Shown here one piece after another: positions 28,901 through 37,900 of a stretch of DNA of 64,000 bases. Every line of letters begins with the position of its first letter. The stretch's first letter is position 1. Origin of the DNA: Ciona savignyi (Eukaryota > Chordata > Ascidiacea > Phlebobranchia > Cionidae). A program made the position numbers and the translations under genes. The stretch spans positions 59,280 to 123,279 of the forward strand of contig CH003283.1 in NCBI GenBank assembly GCA_000149265.1. The letters run 5' to 3'. A model generated the notes under the pieces. That model was not told the DNA's origin. It saw only the letters and a list, made by a program, of their open reading frames with translations, and searched no databases.

Positions 28901-31900
28901 TCCTCAACCTTTTTAACCTTTAACCTGTGTTGTCAGTTAGAATTCGTACTCGAATTGCTTGTATAATATACATGTTTGGTCATGGTGTACCGCTAAATAT
29001 GGGAAATTTTTAAAATGTGAAGTGAAAAAAGGTTGCAGAGCACTCTCCTGCAGTAGATGGTGAAGTAACAGTGTCCACTGGTTTTATTATAGGGGTTTTC
29101 AACCCCCCCCAGGACACCGATCCAACCACATTCCTCCACAGATGCAACTTGCATCACAAATCAGCGAGACTGGGTTCGGGAGCAGCTCCACTGGTCCAAC
29201 CAACGAAGATGTGGAAGATGAAGATGCGGAAACAACGTGAGTCCGGGAGCAGATGAGTATTTGTTGCGTTCGCATCCTAATTAATTAGAAGACGAGACTC
29301 CTTTACACTATGTTGGCCATTGTCCAGCATTTGCTGTAACCAGATGGAGAAATTATGTAGTTTTTAAATCTGATGATCTCGCATCTATTCCGGTCAAGCA
29401 TTTAGTCAGTTTTCTTCAGGACACTGGCCGACTTGACCGTTATATCCCGGATCCATGTTAGCCCGGGGCGCTGGAGTAATGGGCCTTCCATGGCCTAAAT
29501 TCCTGATCCCGGTGGCTACTGTGGACCCGCCCATATTAATGTAATGTAATCCTAAATACTTTACTTCATGCAGAAGCGATGATTTTACACCACACATCAA
29601 TATGAAGAGCATCAAACACCAGGTCGGTAGGAACCATTGATATCTTACATGGATGACACTAACGATACATTTACCGACTCTTATACAAATAAATGGTTCT
29701 AGTGTTTATATAAACAATATGTCAGCAGGATCGTTGCAACGGACGATACCAAAACATTTATAATCCAAATTAAAAAATGTTAAAATCTTTAATTTTAAAC
29801 TCTTATACAAATAAACAGTCCTATCAAACACCAGGAGGGTATGCGACCAACAGGATAGAATATTCATTAAGTGCCTTGCCCAAGGACACAACCTACTACC
29901 TAGCGACAAGTTTTCGCAACAGCAACCCTTCGGTTGAAAGGCATCACACTAACCCACCAGACTAACCGGTCGGACTATCCCATTAATATCCATTGGCATT
30001 AAACTCCAGGAGGGGTATGGGACGAATCCTATTGATGTCTTGCATGGTTAACAAAATATACCGACTCTTATACAAAAAATGCTCCTAGTGACTAGCCCAT
30101 CATGGGTTCGAAACTTGGCTCAGTTAAAAAATGTTGTATTTGCAGGTGAAGAGGTTATGGGGAATGACGTGGATGGAACTTCTTAAAACTTTCTTCTTCT
30201 TCCTCCTTGCCTCCTCCTTCCAGCTCTTCCAATACGGCATCGACACGTTGAGGTTGGAGGTTCATGGTGTTCCTCTGTGTTCTTCAGCGCTTTTAACATA
30301 GGATATTCATGTTTATCCCCGTGAATGGGAAAACCAAAGGGGTTAACACACGGGCAATCGTCAGATCACCTCGCGTCCACCGTCGGGTTACCGGAGCTAT
30401 TGCAGTGTGTTGTATATGATAGACACGTTCCTTCAATTTGGTAGAACCCATTAATCCGCTGGGTACAGGTAATGTCCGTAAAGTGCCTTGCCCAAGGACA
30501 CAACCGACTAGCTAGCGACCAGTTTCGCACCTGCAACCCTTCGGTTGAAAGCAACGCACTAACCCACTAAGCTAAACGGTCGAACTCCCCAGGTATCTCT
30601 GGAGTTTGATGTTCATCATATTCTTCTCCAACAAACTGGTGGTGGCGCTGAAGAGCAAGCGGGTATCGGAGGTAGTAGGAGAGATGCCGTCACCCACCCA
30701 ACATGGGGTGGAAGATGGGGTGTTGGATGAAGATGCCTCTGATGCATCGGATCCGCTGAAGAGCGATCGGGATGACTTGATTGTGGATGTGTTCGGGATG
30801 GACATCAAGTAGGTGCTGCGTGGGTGGTGTGGGTAGGATATTCATGTTTATCCCTGTGAGTGAAAACCAAGGGGGTTAACACATGGACAATCATCAGATC
30901 ACTTCATGTCCACCGTCGGGTTAATGGAGATATTGCAGTGTGTTGTGTGTGATTCACATGTTCCTTTAAGTTGGTAGAACCCATTAATCCGATGGATTCG
31001 GGCAATGTCCGTAAAGTGCCTTGCCCAAGGACACAACCAACTAGCTAGCGACCAGTTTGTAACCTGCAACCTTTCGGCCGAAAGGCGACGCACTAAACCA
31101 CTAAACTAATCTGGCCGACAGGAAAGGCAAGGAGTTGATGAAAGCTGTGGTCCACACGAAGCGAGAGGCAGGATTCGGGGACTTTAGTGTGGAAGAGGCA
31201 GCGGACACGCTGAGTATGATCGCATCCGACTACGACAGCGGGTTCAACACACCACGAGCAACTCGGATCAAGAAACGTCGGAAATTATTGCGCAAGGGAA
31301 GGAGACTCGGCCAAACATCAAGCACAACCAGCTCGCTTGTGAGTCGATGGACGTTTAATACCCTGTTCCCACATTCGTGTTTTGAATACAGTTTAATGCA
31401 GTTTTTCTTATTGTTTGTATGGTTTTATAACCATCATAATCAAAAATAGGTTTAAAATAAAATCTTTATTTTCACTTGTGAGTTGATGGAACATGGGTGT
31501 TCATTACTACGTTCCCACATTGGTGTTGTGGGAGTGTTTTGAATATGAATATGGTTTAATGCAATATTTTCTTATTCTGAGTGTCATAGGGTTTTATAGC
31601 CATCACAAGGAAAAAGGGTTTAAAATAAAATCTTTATATTTTAAAATATGCAGTATGTATAAAGTGTGCCACAATTTTAAAACTGCCAAACATGTGTGAC
31701 TGGCAAATGGATGGTTTTGAACTGCACCTTACAGCAAATGTTGTGACAACAAATGCTGTGACAGGCTACCAATATACACTGGTAGAGATACATTGCACAG
31801 AATTATGCTTTTCCAATCAATTGGACTTTTTTAAGGCGATTCTTGCACCAAAGCGCACCAATCACCAAAACGTAATATTCCCCCAGTTGAGTTCCCATTA

Positions 31901-34900
31901 TTCCGAGCACCCAGACGCCCAGGAAGCATCCACTCTAAGCAGGACCATGTCGTTTGATATGACCACAGCTGATGACAGTTTGTGCACTCCGTGGCAATCG
32001 TGCATGTCGGCGTGTGGTCGGCCCGCTCGGTACAAGCAGCAGGAGATCGTAGAAGATAAAAATGCGGCGTATCTTGATTGTCTCAATTCATTTTGCATGG
32101 GAACCTTGGTATGTTCGTGCAGTTTGGTTCCAAAGAAAACATTCAAATCAACCTCCCATTCACAGGGATTGTTCGCTCGCAACTTCTACAACTTTAAAAT
32201 CCTCGCGCTGATCATCACTTTCATCATAAACTTTTTCCTCCTGTTTTATAAGGTGAGTGGTTGCGACATAAGTCATGTGATTGAATGAGATAAACGTGAA
32301 GGGATGGTAAATGTCCGACTGATTAGCTTGGTGGGTTAGTGTATTAACTTTTAGCAAGGTTCGAAACTAGTCGCTAGGTAGTCAGTTGTGTTCTTGGGCA
32401 AAGCACTTAACTGACCTTGCCTGAACTTAGTGGAAATATGTGTTCTACTAAAGTTAAGAAAAATCTCAATCATACAACACACTGCAATAGCTCCGGTAAC
32501 CCAACGATGGGCGAGAGGTTATCTGACGAATGCCCGTGTTTTAAACCCCTTGGTTTTCCCAAACATGGGGATAAACATGAATATCATATCCCCCAAATAC
32601 CTGTATGTTGCAGTGGCAAAGCATCAACGAGGACTTGGATGTGGACGAGAGTGAACGACTGGTGTTGGTCGACACCACACTTTACATGGAACCTGCGCTC
32701 AAGATATTCCGCGCAATTCACTTCATATTAAGCTTCTCTATGCTGGTGTCGTATTATGGGTTGAAGGTGATTCATGGTTGGCCAGTTGCTTCACATTAAG
32801 CTATGTGGAAAGGAGCATAAATATAATACAATGGATATTATTTTAATATTATTGGATATTATTTTTTGAAAGGTGCTTAAATCATGTAGAAGTTTAATAG
32901 TCAATATCTGGTTACGGACAAATGACAGATGAAAGTCATGTATAAGTGTGCTGCCCTCTGTAAACGTCACCCAAAAAAAGGATTTTTATCTGTTAGTTTC
33001 CTGTAACCACATAATATTGACTAATAAACTTATCCATGCTTTAGCACCTTTTAAAAAATAATATCCCACCCCCCCAAAAAAAAATTTACAAAAATAATAA
33101 TATCCCACCCTAAAAAATATATAAAAATTAATAATACCCCCTCAACACCGCCCAACCAACACAATGACCCCCAACACCCCTAATCAGGTCCCACTCGTTA
33201 TATTCAAACGTGAGAAGGAGATCGCACGGAAGTTGGAGTTCGGAGGACTCTACGTGAGCGAGGATCCAAGTGACGATGATTTGTCCGGTCGATGGGACAG
33301 ACTTGTCGTCTCTGCACCGTCATTCCCGTCCAACTACTGGGACAAATTCATCAAGAAGAAGGTCGGATATTGCTTTGTACTTGCTATTTCTATGAATAAC
33401 TAGCAGGATACCCAAGAAAGGGGATTTTAGCAAAAACACTTTATTAACATTGCATGTGCCTACCGCCGGGTTAACGGAGCTATTACAGTATGTTGAATAT
33501 GATTAAAATGTTTATTATATTGTAGCTTATAGAGTTTGCGTATCGCCCTCTGTGCCTTTTTTTAAATTCTATTTCTTTGTGACGTCATGTTCTTATTAGA
33601 TTTCCGTTTAATTGTCGTGTTGTGATTTATTTTGTTGGTTACCGGTTTTCCCGGTTTTTCCTGTGTTGGCAAGTGCATGTGGTGCGTTGCAATACAGCAG
33701 TCAAGCTGAAAAGGTTATCGAACCCACAAGTCGATTCGTTACAATATTTTAGTAGAACCCATTAATCTGCTGGTTCACTGTTGAAATTATCTCTTAATAT
33801 ACTAACTTTCCGAAAATTTTTCTATCCGGAAATGCAGAATAATTGTCCATCATAGTCTGCTCCATTTAATCAATCTGTGGTTTCTCCCAGGTGTTGGACA
33901 AATTTGGTGAGCAATGTGGGGTGGAGAGGATCAGGGAATTGTTGGGGATGAGCGAATCAAGCACAAGCTTTGTGGAAGATGAGGAGCCTATCAAAGGCAA
34001 CATCATCACTCAGTTGTAAGTGCCTGGTTGAATATTCATGTTTATTCTGTGTATGGGAAAACCAAGGAGGTTAACTTCCGACCGGTTAGTCTGGTGGGTT
34101 AGTGCGACGCCTTTCAACCGAAAAGTTGCAGCTTTGAAACTAATCGCTAGCTAATCGGTTGTATCCTTGGGCAAGGCACTTAACGGGCATTGCCTGAACC
34201 CAGCAGATTATTGGGTTCAACCAAATTGAAGAAATTTGTGAATCATATGCAACACCCTCCAATAACCCTGGTAACCCGACGATGGGCGCGAGGTGATCTG
34301 ACGATTGCCCGTGTGGTAACCCCCTTGGTTTTCCCATTCACGTGGATAAACATAATTATCCTATCCTATCCTAATACACTTTAATTTGATTGAACCCATT
34401 ATTTTACTGGGTTGGGTAATGTCTGTTAAGTGCCTTGCCCAAGGATACAACCGATTAGCTAGGCGACCAGTTTCGAATCTGTAACCCTTCTGTTGAAAGG
34501 TGATACACTATTCCACCAGACTGATCAGTTGGACATAAGGTGTTTTCTACTTTCTTTTACTAATCATGCCACCAATATTGTTTTGGTGGTTTTAATTAAA
34601 TTTTGTTTGCTTATTATTGTTATTTCACCTAGGCTATCCTATTTTTTAATGACGTGTTTTAACGACTGCTCGTTTTGCCGTCTTTTCCTGTTCCTGTGTT
34701 GTAATTTGATTTGTTTGCCATTTTTTAATAATGGGGCAAAAAATATTATAACTAACTAAAAATAAATACAGATTATTAAAAGTGGATCTCAAATACACGA
34801 TATGGAAGGTTGGGGTTGTGTTCTGCGATCAATCCTTCCTATATCTCCTGTGGTATTTCACCATGTCCATATTTGGTCAGTACAATCACTTCTTCTTCTC

Positions 34901-37900
34901 CCTCCACCTTCTGGACATTGCTGCGTGCTCCAAAGGACTCCGCACCATCCTTACATCCGTCACACACAACGGGAAACAGGTTTGGTGGTTCATATTTATT
35001 TTTTGTTTCTTCATCTTGTGTAACGTTCCTCGCATTCTTTTTGTTTATTAATGCGAGAGGGAAGAATAAAAACTGCCACTATACGATTCGCTACACTTGT
35101 ATTAGCGCGTATTGCTAGCGCTCGATCTGTCCTTGCGTTCCCAACTAACAGTCCTCAGCCAAAACTGCAATGACTCACTATCCGACTTTTTGTAATCTTT
35201 ACTCACAATCCGACTCTTTAAAGTCTTTACTCACAATCCGACTTTGAAAGTTTCACGACTTGTACATTTGTTGTAGGGGTGGTATATGAGCATTTGTGAA
35301 GTGCAAATTGACAGAATTATGATTCTGACCAGATTGTACTAAATATTTTCCTTTACTGGTGTTTTATTTTTTTCATAAGCATTGATGCAATTTCACTCTA
35401 TTGTTCCGTCACACACAACGGGAAGCAGGTTTGGCGGTTCATATTTATTTTTTGTTTCTTCATCTTGTATTAGCGCGTATTGCTGGCACTAGATCTGTCC
35501 TTGCCACCCCCAACTAAAATTCCTCAGCCAAAACTGCAATGATTCACTATCCGACTCTTTACAACCTTTACCCACAATCTGACTTTGCAGGTTTTACATC
35601 TTACACATTTGTTGTGGGGGTGGTATATAAGCATTTGTGAAGTGTAAATTAAAAGAAATATGATTCTGGCCCGATTGTACTAAATATTTTACTTAACTGG
35701 TGTTTTATTCTCCAATAACATTGATGCAATCATGTATTGTGTTGTAAAGACCGTGGTGTACAAGCTTTTATATAAAAGTTGAAAGTGTGTACTGTTTCAA
35801 AAAATGCTGACAAGCAATGGTATAAGGCTATAAGCATTTGTAAACATTCATAGAGTAGCCATAGCACCCGGCTGTGTGCATGTGGTCATAATTGTAGCAA
35901 ATGATCAAATTTTGTCCTAAAATATTTGGGTTTCTTTCGGGCTTATACCATTTCCATTTAAAATACAGAAATATTGACACAAAGCAACAATTGTAGTTTG
36001 CTCATCCTGCATTGAATAGTTGAACCCCCCATGTTTCTTCCAGCTCAATGTCTGTAAAGTGCCTTACCCAAGTACACAACCAAATAGCTAGTGACCAGTT
36101 TCGCACCTGCAACCTTTTTTCTTGCTCAGTATGCTCATCTCGCATTGCTGAACCCCACCCCCTAATGTTCCTTCCAGCTCGTACTCACCATCGGGTTGCT
36201 CACCGTGGTCGTCTATCTCTACACCGTCATCGCTTTCAACTTCTTCAAGAAGTTTTACAACAAGGGTGAAAATGATGAGGACGATTGGAAATGCAACAGC
36301 ATGTTCACGGTGAGCTCAACCTTTCTTTGTGATTAGATGGGATATTCATGTGATTAGATGGGATATTCATGTGATTAGATGGGATATTCATGTGATTAGA
36401 TAGGATATTCATGTGATTAGATAGGATATTCATGTGATTAGATAGGATATTCATGTGATTAGATAGGATATTCATGTGATTAGATGGGATATTCATGTGA
36501 TTAGATAGGATATTCATGTGATTAGATAGGATATTCATGTGATTAGATAGGATATTCATGTGATTAGATAGAATATTCATGTGATTAGATAGGATATTCA
36601 TGTGATTAGATAGGATATTCATGTGATTAGATAGGATATTCATGTGATTAGATAGGATATTTATGTGATTAGATAGAATATTCATGTGATTAGATAGGAT
36701 ATTCATGTGATTAGATAGGATATTCATGTGATTAGATAGGATATTCATGTGATTAGATAGAATATTCATGTGATTAGATAGGATATTCATGTGATTAGAT
36801 AGGATATTCATGTGATTAGATAGGATATTCATGTGATTAGATAGGATATTCATGTGATTAGATAGGATATTCATGTGATTAGATAGGATATTCATGTGAT
36901 TAGATAGGATATTCATGTTCGGGTTATCGGAGCTATTGTAGTGTGTTGTATATGATTCACACGTTTCTATGTCTGTTAAATGTCTTGCCCACCGACTAGC
37001 TAGCGACCAGTTCGACCCAACAAACATACGGTTAAAAGGCGACGCACCAACCAAGATATTTGTTCAAACTAATTTCCATCCAATGTTTGTTTCCAGTGTT
37101 TCCAGTTCCACTTTTACTCGGGGGTGCGAGCCGGAGGTGGCATCGGTGACGAACTCGATGACCCATCTGGTGATGCCTGGGAATTCTACCGAATCGCCTT
37201 CGACATTTCATTTTTCTTCTTTGTTATCGTCATTTTGTTGGCTATCATCCAAGGTCGGCCTCATTTATTATTAATTACTCATGTGATCAACCGATAAGTT
37301 TTATGTTGAATATATCTGGCTCAGTTTCGCACCAATGTTGGGTTTGTTACTAAGTTCGTTTTTGTACATAATTCGGTATATATTAATAAGTTATCCGACC
37401 GGTTGGTCTGGCGGTTTAGTGCGAAGCCTTTCTGCCAAAAGGTTGCAGGGTCTGAACTGGTCGCTAGCGAGTCGGTTGTGTCCTTGGGCAAGGCACTTTA
37501 TGGACATTGCCTGAACCCAGCGGATTAATGGGTTCTACTAAATTGAAGGAATGTGTCTATCATACACAACACACTGCAATAGCTCTGGTAACACGACGAT
37601 GGGCGAGAGGTGATCTGACGATTGCCCGTGTGTTAACCCCTTGATTTTCCCATTCACGGGGATAAACATGAATATCCTATCCTAAGTTGTTGTTATTTGA
37701 TTATATGTGTCGCACCAGGTCTGATCATTGACGCGTTCGGTGAGCTACGCGACCAGCAGGAGCAAGTCAAGGAAGACATGGACACCAAGTGCTTCATCTG
37801 CACCATCGGCATCGATTACTTCGACCAAGTGCCGCACGGCTTCGAGAGCCACACCATGCAGGAGCACAACCTCGCAAACTACATGTGAGTGACCATGACC

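Noticed and set aside
31692..32288. A separate 198-codon gene
   Set aside because: This open run simply joins two RyR exons (31887-32108 and 32166-32252) through a short open intron; the second encodes RyR S1.
36332..36920. CRISPR-like regular repeats
   Set aside because: There are no spacers; units are directly abutting, and the DNA is eukaryotic.
36305..37054. 249-codon minus-strand open frame of repeated MNILSNH
   Set aside because: It is the 21-bp minisatellite read in a frame without stops (21 is divisible by 3). No start context, no homology, and it lies within a RyR intron.
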